Part shown: piece by piece, positions 8,705-17,000 of the stretch | Layout: every line of letters starts with the position of its first letter | Position numbering within the stretch: position 1 is the stretch's first letter | NCBI GenBank assembly: GCA_003134375.1 | Contig: PLAY01000020.1 | Location: forward strand, 1-56,316 | Length of the DNA stretch: 56,316 nucleotides | Reading direction: 5' to 3' | Source of the DNA: Limisphaerales bacterium | GTDB taxonomy: Bacteria > Verrucomicrobiota > Verrucomicrobiia > Limisphaerales > UBA11358 | Translations under genes and position numbers: made by a program | The notes under the pieces: model-generated | What the model was told of the DNA's origin: nothing | What the model saw: only the letters and a program-made list of their open reading frames with translations | The model's database searches: none

Positions 8705-9481
8705 CTACTTGCTCAACACCGTGAGCAAATGCCGCAATTCCTCGTCAATGTCCTCGCCTTCGGCCAGCGTGTGGGCGATTTCCTCGCGGAACAATTCCCG
8801 GTAACGCTTCCGCAGCCGATGCACGGCCACGCGCAACGTGCTTTCGCTCATCCCCAATTCGACGGCGACGGCCGGGCAGGGGATCTCGCGTTTGTCAGCG
8901 GTGAGAAAAGTTTTCAGCCGGTCAAACTCGCCGGTTTTGCCCGCCGGCTCGAACTCCGCCCGCAACCGCGCCATCGTCTGTTCCAGCAGGGTCAATGCCC
9001 AGCGGCGATCATACAACCGGTCGGGTGAAATTTCCCCGGCGGTGGTTTCGGCCTTGAATTTTCGCTCGGCCAGTTCCGTATCCAGCGGAACATGCGTCTG
9101 GCCGCCGCCGCGTTTCTGGGCGCGCACCCGGTCCCATTCGTTCGCCAGAAATCGTTTGAGCGCGATCAGCAAAAAACTGCGGAAGCGTCCGCGTTCCGGT
9201 TCCGCCGCCTCGAGAAAATTCTTTTCCAGCAGCCGCGCGAAAAACGCCTGCGTCAGATCCTCGGCATTTTCCTTGGATTGTCCGGTGCGCCGGACATAGG
9301 CGTAAAGCGGGTACCAATAAGCGCGGCAAAGTTTTTCCAGCGCGTCGGCGGATTGCGGCGAATTTTTGTCGCGCGCCGAGAGCACGAGCGACCAGTGCGT
9401 GGTGACAAAGACCGGCTGGCGCGGCGCATCACTCCCGGTTGAAGTTGTGCCTGGTGTCGCAGTATGCGAGGGGGCGCTCAC
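8705..9481 (-). CDS. S2: ECF RNA polymerase sigma factor paired with kinase K2
   Basis: 258 aa from a GTG start (GTGAGC), matching the other three in length and start context. Conserved FVTTHWSLVLSARDKNS opening, region 2 (RRTGQSKENAEDLTQAFFARLLEKNFLE, GRFRSFLLIALKRFLANEWDRVRAQKRGGG) and region 4 helix-turn-helix (MSESTLRVAVHRLRKRYRELFREE). It lies 45 bp upstream of K2 and 62 bp downstream of the TPR-Big_5 gene of module 3. Among the four paralogues, S2 and S4 look closest (both have ...GQS(K/R)ENAEDLTQAFFARLLEKN). Regulation by K2 phosphorylation is inferred from gene pairing. Confidence 0.92.
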   Translation of the reverse strand: MSAPSHTATPGTTSTGSDAPRQPVFVTTHWSLVLSARDKNSPQSADALEKLCRAYWYPLYAYVRRTGQSKENAEDLTQAFFARLLEKNFLEAAEPERGRFRSFLLIALKRFLANEWDRVRAQKRGGGQTHVPLDTELAERKFKAETTAGEISPDRLYDRRWALTLLEQTMARLRAEFEPAGKTGEFDRLKTFLTADKREIPCPAVAVELGMSESTLRVAVHRLRKRYRELFREEIAHTLAEGEDIDEELRHLLTVLSK

Positions 9482-9490
9482 GCCCCAAAC

Positions 9491-9516
9491 TTAACGAACT
9501 GAAGCTGAATCGCAAG
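9491..9516 (-). promoter_or_regulatory. predicted promoter of sigma gene S2 (leaderless type)
   Basis: Minus strand: CTTGCG (9516-9511), 14 bp, CGTTAA (9496-9491), 9 bp, GTG. Geometry is identical to that of S1. Confidence 0.5.
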
Positions 9517-9543
9517 CGTCCGCAATCCAGGAGAGGTCCTGGT

Positions 9544-10551
9544 TCATGGATGCGTTGGCGAAGCGGCGGTCGCAACGTCTTTCACCGAAACGAACTGGTC
9601 CTGTGGATCAAACGTGAAGACCTGGTTGTTCGTCACGGTGTCCTTGTCCCAGATCTTCGCGCGGTATTTGTAGCGGATGGACGAGTTCCCCTTGTCGTCC
9701 GTGCTCACCTGGCCCCACTCAATCGTGTCACGCGCGGTGATGTCCCGGTAGTTGTGCGCAAAGAAGTTTTCGACCAGGGCTTTCAGACGTTGTTCGCCCG
9801 CGCCGGTTGAAGTCCCCGTGCGGAACGTGAGAAGATAAGGCACGGCCGGTTTGCCGTTGGTATCTGTGAAGCGCTTGAACTTGCCGTTGTTCAGCCAGAT
9901 GGCGTAGAACTTGTCAGGCTTCAAGTTCACGGGAAGCACACAGGTGCAGCCATCCGACAGATAGCGCGGCTCGCCGATGGTCTCGGGATAATTTTCCTCG
10001 TTCCAGATGCTCCAGGACCAACTGCCGTCCTGCATCGGTTTGCTGTAGGTGGCCCGGATTTCCGTCAGGGCAGGATCAACCCCCGCCCCGCCCGCCATGG
10101 GAACCGTGCGCACCACCACGGGCGGGGCTGATTCGAGCGAAATTTTCTCTGTGCCCTCGTCCAGATGCCGGATCCAAGTCAGCGGTTTTTCCAGCCCGAA
10201 CGTCGCGCATTCCTGGACCCGGTCTGCGTCCTTGATTTTCAGGGCTTTCTGATACCACGGGATGGCCTCGTTCCGGTTCCCCGCCCGGTCTTCGATGTAA
10301 CCCAGATAGACATAGACGTAACAGAGCGACTGGGAGTCGAGGGTGTCCTTGTCCTTCTCGACAATCTCCAGCAGCAGTTTTTTAGCCTGAACGGTGTCCT
10401 TCTGTTCCCCGGTCAACGCTACCCGCGCTTTTTGAAGTTTCATTTCTCCGGCGCTTTCGGCGGCCAGGAGCGGACCGACCAGCAGGTACGCCAGGCAAAT
10501 CGCGATGGCCGGCCTCATTATGTATTGCAGCAAGGCAAAGATTCGTTTCAT
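9544..10551 (-). CDS. secreted TPR protein with Big_5 domain, partner-like copy of the K3 sensor
   Basis: 335 aa. The signal or anchor segment is MRPAIAICLAYLLVGPLLAAESA. A short TPR-like helical region follows (LQKARVALTGEQ...YVYLGYIEDRAGNRNEAIPWYQKALKI, ~37-105), then an SbsA/Big_5-like domain (~140-250), then a ~75 aa tail of mixed strands (IEWGQVSTDDKGNSS...IRYKYRAKIW). The Big_5 part pairs with K3 rather than K2: both have GVDPALTE, MQDGSWSWS, YPET, a cysteine followed by LPV, and YAIWLN.GKF. It starts 55 bp after the K3 stop, so it is probably in the K3 operon. The function is unknown; a periplasmic partner or competitor for the K3 sensor is an inference. Confidence 0.82.
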   Translation of the reverse strand: MKRIFALLQYIMRPAIAICLAYLLVGPLLAAESAGEMKLQKARVALTGEQKDTVQAKKLLLEIVEKDKDTLDSQSLCYVYVYLGYIEDRAGNRNEAIPWYQKALKIKDADRVQECATFGLEKPLTWIRHLDEGTEKISLESAPPVVVRTVPMAGGAGVDPALTEIRATYSKPMQDGSWSWSIWNEENYPETIGEPRYLSDGCTCVLPVNLKPDKFYAIWLNNGKFKRFTDTNGKPAVPYLLTFRTGTSTGAGEQRLKALVENFFAHNYRDITARDTIEWGQVSTDDKGNSSIRYKYRAKIWDKDTVTNNQVFTFDPQDQFVSVKDVATAASPTHP

Positions 10552-10606
10552 AGGTGAAGTTTTGGTTGTGGATTGTATTGGTTGTGGATTGTTGACGGAT
10601 ATCGGG

Positions 10607-12568
10607 TCATTTCCGGGTTTCGAAAATCAGCAGATACGGCACCGCCGGCTGGCCGTTGGTGTCCTTGAAGTCGTGGAACTTGCCGCTGTTGAGCCAGATA
10701 GCGTAAACTCTGCCTGGCTTGAGCTTCACCGGCAGCGCGCAGGTCCGGCCATCCTCCAGGTAGTGCGCCGAACCGGTCGTCTCGGGATAATACTCTTCAT
10801 ACTCTTCACCCCAGGCGGACCATGACCAACTGCCGTCTTGCATCAGCTTGCTGAAGGTGACCTGGAGTTCGGTCAACGCGGGATCAACCCCCGCTGTGCC
10901 GGATTCGGGAACCGTTTTAATAATTACGGGCGGTGCTGTTGGAACCGGCGCTTTGGCCGCGTCATGGGGTTCGTTGGCAACCGCTCCGGCGGCAGGTTTG
11001 GTTTCGCCCGGTCCCGGGTTCAGGTATGCTTTTACGGAAAAAAAGCCGACGAGAACCACCGTTAGAATCAGCACCACACCACCAACGATGATGGGGGCGA
11101 TTTTTCTGCCGGCTGGTTCACCAAATAGGATGTGATGTTTGAGGCGATGAACGCTTTCAATCAGAACGGCGAAGCCAATGAACCCGAAGAATCCGGAGAA
11201 ACCGAACATCCATTTCAACCCGGGAATGAAGCCCAACGCGGCCAAACAACCCAGGACCCATCCGGTGCGAGCAACATTGAGCGCAAACCGGGAGGTAAAA
11301 GTTAACCCGCCCGAAGGCGGAAACAGCGGAGTGCCAGTAACGGTTTTGTTGAGAGTTGTTGACACGGCTTGCGGGGCTGAAGTTTGCGCAATCGTCTCCA
11401 CCCGCGTTTTGACTTCACTGACGTGCTGATAACGGCGTTGGGGCTCCTTTTCCAACGAGCGCATCACGATTTCATCCAAGCGCACATCCACCTGCACCCT
11501 TTGCGACGGCGGCTGGAATTTTCCGAGCGGCAGTTCGCCGGTGAGCATTTCGTAGAACACAACGCCCAGCGAATAAATATCCGCGCGATGATCCACGGTC
11601 TGCGGTTTCTCGATCTGCTCCGGCGCCATGTAATGCGGCGTGCCCACCACGTCGCGCGCGCCGGTCAGCCGGAAATCCTTCGGTTCCTGCCCCAGGATTT
11701 TCGCCAGGCCGAAGTCGGCGATTTTCACCCGGCCTTTTTTATCGAGCAAAATGTTTTCCGGTTTTATGTCGCGGTGGACGATGCCTTCGTCATGCGCAAA
11801 CTGGAGAGCGGCGCAGATTTGTGGGATGATTTCCAGCGCCTCGCGTGGCGGAAGTTTGCCGGCCTGCTCGATCTGCCGCAGGTTCGGACCGTCCACGTAT
11901 TCCATGACGAAAAAGTGTAGGACAGACGTCGCGCCTGTCTCTGATTTCCCGCCGGATATTTCAGATGGAGACAGGCTGGAAGCCTGTCCTACGGTGCCGA
12001 AATCATGCACCGCAACAATGTTCGGATGACTGAGCTTGGCGAGCGCGCGCGCTTCGCGGGTGAACCGTTCGGCAAAGTCCAGGTCGCCGCCGGAACGCGG
12101 CGCGAGGATTTTTAGCGCGACGAACCGGTCCAGCGCTGGCTGGCGCGCCTTGTAAACCGCGCCCATGCCGCCCTTGCCGATGAGTTCAAAGATTTCGAGT
12201 TGCGGAAAAAGTTTTGCCAGATCGGGGATCGTGGGCGGTGTGAACGGCGGGGTGCCGGGTGGCGCGCCGCCTTCAGTCGCGATGCCGCGTTGCAGCAGGC
12301 AGGCCGGGCAAAGCCCTTCCGACACATCCGGTTTCAGTTCCGCGCCGCATTGCGGGCATTTGCGGGGGATGATTTGGGTTGGCGGAGTGGGTGCCGGAGC
12401 GGGATTTTTTCTCATACCAATCTTTTCAAGAATGAGGCCAAAAATACCGAGCTCGATCCTAGCCCTGCGTTTGATTTGTATTGCGATAAAGCAGGCGATT
12501 ACGGCAATGACCAGCCATGTCAAAACGAACACTCCGCCACCTGCGTCTGCGAAAATTATGTTTTTCAT
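10607..12568 (-). CDS. K3: membrane Ser/Thr protein kinase with Big_5 sensor domain
   Basis: 653 aa from the ATG at 12568. The ORF opens at 12625, but that start would lie 1 bp from the predicted -10 element, and only the 12568 start puts the first TM helix (VFVLTWLVIAVIACFIAIQI) at the N-terminus. Then a zinc ribbon CPQC...CPAC (~71-90) and a PknB-type kinase (~126-395) with GKGGMGAV, Lys153, HRDIKPEN (Asp269), DFG (Asp287) and GTPHYMAPEQ, so intact. A 76-bp repeat element is inserted between beta4 and beta5 (GQASSLSPSEIS...). More TM segments follow (~450-500 and VGGVVLILTVVLVGFF), then the C-terminal Big_5 domain outside the membrane. Unlike its paralogues it has a TM helix before the kinase domain. 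Confidence 0.9.
   Translation of the reverse strand: MKNIIFADAGGGVFVLTWLVIAVIACFIAIQIKRRARIELGIFGLILEKIGMRKNPAPAPTPPTQIIPRKCPQCGAELKPDVSEGLCPACLLQRGIATEGGAPPGTPPFTPPTIPDLAKLFPQLEIFELIGKGGMGAVYKARQPALDRFVALKILAPRSGGDLDFAERFTREARALAKLSHPNIVAVHDFGTVGQASSLSPSEISGGKSETGATSVLHFFVMEYVDGPNLRQIEQAGKLPPREALEIIPQICAALQFAHDEGIVHRDIKPENILLDKKGRVKIADFGLAKILGQEPKDFRLTGARDVVGTPHYMAPEQIEKPQTVDHRADIYSLGVVFYEMLTGELPLGKFQPPSQRVQVDVRLDEIVMRSLEKEPQRRYQHVSEVKTRVETIAQTSAPQAVSTTLNKTVTGTPLFPPSGGLTFTSRFALNVARTGWVLGCLAALGFIPGLKWMFGFSGFFGFIGFAVLIESVHRLKHHILFGEPAGRKIAPIIVGGVVLILTVVLVGFFSVKAYLNPGPGETKPAAGAVANEPHDAAKAPVPTAPPVIIKTVPESGTAGVDPALTELQVTFSKLMQDGSWSWSAWGEEYEEYYPETTGSAHYLEDGRTCALPVKLKPGRVYAIWLNSGKFHDFKDTNGQPAVPYLLIFETRK
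11917..11992. repeat. 76-bp palindromic element inserted in frame in kinase K3
   Basis: Same ends (GTAGGACAG...CTGTCCTAC), length and codon position as the copy in K2, with a different middle. The ends are conserved better than the centre, as expected for a structured element inserted before K2 and K3 diverged. Confidence 0.85.
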
Positions 12569-12626
12569 AGCTGCTATTTCGATTCTGTTCCCGTTGAGCG
12601 TTTTGCACCTGCGCAACGCCTTCATT

Positions 12627-12658
12627 CCTTACTGAAGAAAAACCAGCCAAAGGTTACG
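12627..12658 (-). promoter_or_regulatory. predicted ECF-type promoter of kinase K3
   Basis: Minus strand: CGTAACC (12658-12652), 19 bp, GTAAGG (12632-12627). Transcription from about 12620 would give a ~50 nt leader to the ATG at 12568 and excludes the ORF-track start at 12625. Confidence 0.55.
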
Positions 12659-12667
12659 GAAATTCTT

Positions 12668-12759
12668 AACCGCAAAGAACGCAAGGAACTCAAAGATCAA
12701 AACTAATTCCCAATCTCTGAAGAAAGTAATGCTTTGCGATCTCGGCGTTCTTTGTGGTT
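12668..12759. repeat. inverted repeat in the S3-K3 gap
   Basis: AACCGCAAAGAACGC (12668-12682) and GCGTTCTTTGTGGTT (12745-12759) are reverse complements with one mismatch in 15. The pair fills the sigma-kinase gap directly after the S3 stop codon and upstream of the K3 promoter motif. It could form a transcript hairpin separating S3 from K3. Confidence 0.6.
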
Positions 12760-12763
12760 GAGT

Positions 12764-13537
12764 TCATCCGCCTGCCAGCGCCGCAAACAGGCTCCGGATT
12801 TCGTCCTCCACCTCGCCGGGGCTGGCGACGGTGTCCGCAATTTCCGCGCGGAGCACTTCGCGGTAACGCTGCCGCAGGCGATGCACCGCCACTTTCACCG
12901 CCCCTTCGCTGGTGCCCAGTTGCGCGGCGATGTCCGCGTAACGAACCGTCCGGCTCGCCTCGGTCAGCGTGGGTTTCAATTGCTCGAATAGATTTTCCTT
13001 GCCGTCACGGGCATATTCGTCGCGGAGCCGGCGCAGCACCTGGTCGAGCAGCGTCAGCGCCCAGCGCCGCTCGTAAATTTTCTCGGCGGTGAGGTGGTCC
13101 GCCGGGTCAATGCCGCATTTCGATTCGGCGGTGGAAGCATCAATGGGAATGGGCACCTGTCCGCCGCCGCGTTTTTGCGCCCGGGCCTTGTGCCATTCGT
13201 TGGCGAGGAAATGTTTCAACGCCGCCAGCAGGAACGAACGGAACCGGCCGCGGTTGCGGTCCACGCCGGCGAACTGATTTTTTTCCAGCAGCCGCGCGAA
13301 AAATTCCTGGGTCAAATCCTGCGCGTCGTGCGGATTGTGCCCCTGCCGCCGCACAAAAGCGTAAATCGGAAACCAGTAGGCGCGGCAGAGTTGTTCCAAC
13401 GCATTGCGAGCGTGCGTGGTTTCATTGCCCCCGGCGGAAACCACGAGCGACCAATGCGTGGTGACAAACGCCGGCCGCGGTGGCGGTTCGGCGCCGGCGG
13501 AAGTTGAGCCGGGATCGGTCTGATTGGAAGTGGTCAC
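12764..13537 (-). CDS. S3: ECF RNA polymerase sigma factor paired with kinase K3
   Basis: 257 aa from the GTG at 13537 (GTGACC), chosen over the ORF-track start at 13597. The GTG lines up with the starts of S1, S2 and S4, gives the same length, and sits 10 bp from the shared promoter motif. It has FVTTHWSLVVSAGG, region 2 (GHNPHDAQDLTQEFFARLLEKNQFAG, GRFRSFLLAALKHFLANEWHKARAQKRGGG) and region 4 (TSEGAVKVAVHRLRQRYREVLRAE). It lies 195 bp upstream of K3, the largest sigma-kinase gap of the four, filled by an inverted repeat and the predicted K3 promoter. Control through K3 is inferred. Confidence 0.9.
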   Translation of the reverse strand: MTTSNQTDPGSTSAGAEPPPRPAFVTTHWSLVVSAGGNETTHARNALEQLCRAYWFPIYAFVRRQGHNPHDAQDLTQEFFARLLEKNQFAGVDRNRGRFRSFLLAALKHFLANEWHKARAQKRGGGQVPIPIDASTAESKCGIDPADHLTAEKIYERRWALTLLDQVLRRLRDEYARDGKENLFEQLKPTLTEASRTVRYADIAAQLGTSEGAVKVAVHRLRQRYREVLRAEIADTVASPGEVEDEIRSLFAALAGG

Positions 13538-13547
13538 CGGCGCGAAC

Positions 13548-13575
13548 GTAACGCCGTTCGCGCTGAAAACGCAAG
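13548..13575 (-). promoter_or_regulatory. predicted promoter of sigma gene S3 (leaderless type)
   Basis: Minus strand: CTTGCG (13575-13570), 16 bp, CGTTAC (13553-13548), 10 bp, GTG. The spacer is 2 bp longer than in the other three. Confidence 0.45.
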
Positions 13576-13663
13576 CCCACGCAGTCCGTGCGAGCATTGA
13601 TGCGAATGGAGGAACAACGGAGAAAAGCGCCAGAATAGCCTAACCCCATCCGGCCAGCGCGCC

Positions 13664-13791
13664 AGCGTTTGGACTGCGAGTGCTTTAGCACCGCTTTTGT
13701 ATCAATGCGAATTGGCCGACGTTCAGGATTCCGCAGCACCATGATTTCCCGCGAGGCAAAGCGGCGGTAAACCGCGCGCAGTCCAGACGCT
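13664..13791. repeat. REPIN-like pair of inverted palindromic repeats
   Basis: Arm 13664-13697 and the reverse complement of 13758-13791 match at 28 of 34 positions. Most differences are paired: the inner hairpin is GTGC-TTTA-GCAC in one arm and GCGG-TTTA-CCGC in the other, so the stem is kept while its bases change. It occupies much of the 324-bp gene-free stretch between S3 and the GT9 relic; nothing else was recognised there beyond the S3 promoter. Confidence 0.75.
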
Positions 13792-13861
13792 TCGCGAGGT
13801 TCATGCGCGTCTATCGGGAGCAGTGGCCGACCGCCATTCCTTTACTTAAATCGTTTGCAGT

Positions 13862-13984
13862 TTACATTTTACCTGCTCGAAAACCTTCGCAGGTGCAATG
13901 CGATTTCAGGCAGGGCGAGCAGGGGAGGTCCAAGCGCAGCACATTTTCCAAATGACCATGCGGACCGGTGCGGCGCGGTTCCAG
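13862..13984 (-). pseudogene. 3' relic of a GT9 heptosyltransferase-like gene
   Basis: A 40-codon reading frame carries RRTGPHGHLENVLRLDLPCS and then PCLKSHCT. This matches the C-terminal part of the intact GT9 gene at 18781-19800 (RRTGPYGHLDSVLRLDLPCS). Over the 32 best-aligned codons the differences are mostly synonymous (about 12 of 16), so the relic comes from a paralogue that was once functional and not from a fresh copy. The rest of the gene is missing; K4 begins 44 bp upstream. In both places the GT9 end precedes a sigma-kinase pair. Confidence 0.8.
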
Positions 13985-14028
13985 GATGCCTTTCATCCCA
14001 TAGCCGCCGGGATCGATAGTAATCCGTT

Positions 14029-17000
14029 TTACTTCCTCGATACCGAGGCGCCCTTCCGGCGGCCAGCAACGGCGAGCACGCCGATGAGAACCAAGCCGAC
14101 GCCCAAGGCCGACAGGGTGATATACGAAGGCAGGCCGATCGGGACCTTGAAGACGAATTCGACCAATTGCGTGTCGGGTTCGACTTCGACGCGCGCGAAT
14201 GGCAGGCCGATGGGGATCTGGAAGGTGAACTCGACGATATGGGTGCCGGGCGCGAGTTGGACACCGCGCATGATATAGTTGCAGCGCAGCAAAGATGCTG
14301 GCTGGCCATCGACAATGACCCTCCAAGCCGGATCGAATCGGTCGTTAAGCAACAGCACCGAGGCGAAATCGGCTTTGGTCTTGAGCACGATGTGTTTCGA
14401 GGCGTAACTGGCGAACTCGACCGTCCCTTCCTGAGCGGCATTCCGGTCGGCGCTTTCCGTCGCCTGGCTGCCGGGCAGGGCGGTATTGACCAGCACAGTT
14501 TGTTCCGGGTCGAAACTGGCACTGCCCAGTTGTTCCAGGGTCGCCTGATCGTTCGTAATGACCTGCCAATGGGAATAAATTTTGGCGCGCGGCAGCGCGC
14601 CGAAGAACTCGAAGATGGCATATTGGCCATTGGTGTTAAAGACCGCCGTGAGATCTTCGAGTTTGGCCGGGCTTTGCCCGCGTGGCACTATCTCGAAACT
14701 TCGGGCGATGCGGAAGCGGTGCAGCGCGGGGTCGAGTTCGGCATTGAGCGGGTCGAGGGACGAAGCGGAGCCGAGCAGGTAGCGGGTGTTGGTCAATTGC
14801 CAGCGGCGGGTCATGCGGAACAGCGTGTTCGAGCCTTGAGGGCGGAGCGCGGTTTCGAAGGCGGCCAGGTTCTCGGGCATGCGCGGTTGCTGGACGATGT
14901 CGAGCGATTGGATGTTGTAATAGAGAAAATGATGTTGAGCCCACTCAATGTGGTAGAGCGTGTCCAGCAAAGACGGCTGCTGCGGACCGGGGAATCGAAG
15001 CGCTGCGACCCTGTGCTCATAGGGTTTCTCCCGGAAAAACTCGATGACGTCGTTGGTGGCGTATTTCTGCCGGTAATCCCAGTGAACGATCCAGGGCAGG
15101 TTGGCGCGGCCGAGGTCAAAGACCACCAGCAAACCCAGCAGCCAAGCGCCCCATTTGGCACGCGGCCCGGCAAAGACGCCGCCGAGGATCAGCGTCAGCA
15201 GGCCGGCAGCCAAAGCGAAGCGCAGCACAAACCAACCAGCCTGGCCGATGCTGAAAGCGGCGATGAGATGTGCCTGTTGCTCGTCGAATCCGCCCGTCTG
15301 GATGTGGCGTTCGAGCGGTTCCCGGAAGCTGGCATAGATGATCCAGGCCACCAGACTCAGCCCCAGCACCAGCGCGCAGCCGATGGCCCAACGCCGATCG
15401 AATCGGCTGGCCCGGGACCACCAGTTCCTGGGCCGGTCGCCCGGAGGAAGGGAGCTTGCGGATGCCAGGTATTGCCGCCACAAGGCGTTGAGGCCATAGG
15501 CGAAGATCATCGACACGGAAAAAATCATCGGGTTGAGGAATTTGATCGGGTTGCGGATGGTTGAGAAGTACGGCAGCGCATAAAGCAGGCGGTAAAACGG
15601 CGCGAAACGGCCAAAGGCGAACAGGAGACAGACGATGCCCAGCCCACTCCAGAACCACAGCAGCTTCCGCTCGAACAGTGTGAAGACGGAATCCTTTTTG
15701 CGAAACGCCTGGATCCCCGCCCAAAGCGCCACCAGCGCAACCGGCACGCCCAGGTAATAGCCGCCGCCGGAGAAACGCATGAGCCCCTGCGGTTGCTCCC
15801 CCTGCCGGTCGTTGTTACGCCAGCGGTCAATCGCCGGATCGGATCCAATCCTGCCCCAGTAATTCCCGCCATCAGGCGTATCCATCCGATAGCCGAACAG
15901 ACCCGGAATGACCAAGCTGAACGTTTCAGTTTTTGGCAGGCTCCATTGCGTGGCCCAATCCCAATGTTGGGCTTTCGCTTGCATATCTTGTCCGGTGCCA
16001 GCCCCGCCGTTCATCTGGGAATTGAACAGGCCGATGACCGTCTGCCCTGCGATGAAGAAGGCAAAGCCGGCAACGACCAGCATGCGGAAGATGCCTCGAG
16101 CGACCTTCGCCAGGAAAGGACCGTCTTCAACCAGCGAATGGAACACGACAAAGGCAATGACAATGAGGCTGAAGACAGCTCCGACATCGGCCGCTTCAAT
16201 GACGCCCATCCCGGCGGCCAGACCAGCCAGGGCGTAGGATGCCCAGCGTTCGAGCCTGTCGGCGGCCCGACTCGCCGATGCCACCAATCCGATGGCCAGG
16301 TAGCTCATGCCAATGCCCAGGACCATGGGAGCAACTCCCCAGCAGACCGTCGAGAAGAAGCACGAAGTGAGGGCCACTCCCAAAGCGCCCAGGAGCGCGG
16401 CGAATGGTGCCAGGCGCAGCCGCTGAAACGCGAACCAGGCGCACATCCCGAGGAGGCACAATATGACCGGCGCCAGGAATTTGCTGCTACCTAGCGGACC
16501 GAGCATCCAAAGAATTAGCGTGGAGAGAGACTCTCCAAAAGAGCCGCCATTGAATCCGAGGCTGTTGAGATCGGCCCATCGGCCCAGCAATCCTGACGGA
16601 AGCCGCATCCACTCAGCCATTCGGATTCCCAGGGGAGCATCGTTGGAGAAAAGCACGTACCGGGGAACAAAACTGCGCCAGAATAGCAGCGCCAGCAAAC
16701 CTGCGAGCAGCGCATTGAACCTGCCTGCGTTGGTGGATTCGCCGATGCCCGGGCTCGCCGCCGCCGGGGTGCCGATGCTGCTCGAAGTGGCAACGGTTTC
16801 CACCAGAGTTTTGACTTCGCTGACTTGCTGGTAGCGGAGTTCGGGGTTTTTTTCCAGCGCGCGTAGAACAATTTCATCAATCCGCACGTCCACCTGCACC
16901 TTGTGCGAAGGCGGCTCGAATTTCCCGGCCGGCAGTTCGCCCGTCAGCATCTGGTAGAACACCACGCCCAGCGAATAAATGTCCGCGCGATGGTCCACCT

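Noticed and set aside
12569-12625. Longer N-terminus of K3
   Set aside because: The ATG at 12625 lies 1 bp from the predicted -10 box, and the added residues are not membrane- or domain-like.
13538-13597. Longer N-terminus of S3 from the ATG/ORF-track start
   Set aside because: The GTG at 13537 aligns with the starts of S1, S2 and S4 and with the shared promoter spacing.
13985-14630. Minus-strand ORFs 13862..14326 and 13869..14630 as genes
   Set aside because: Except for the 40-codon GT9 relic, they are shadow frames of the K4 C-terminus.
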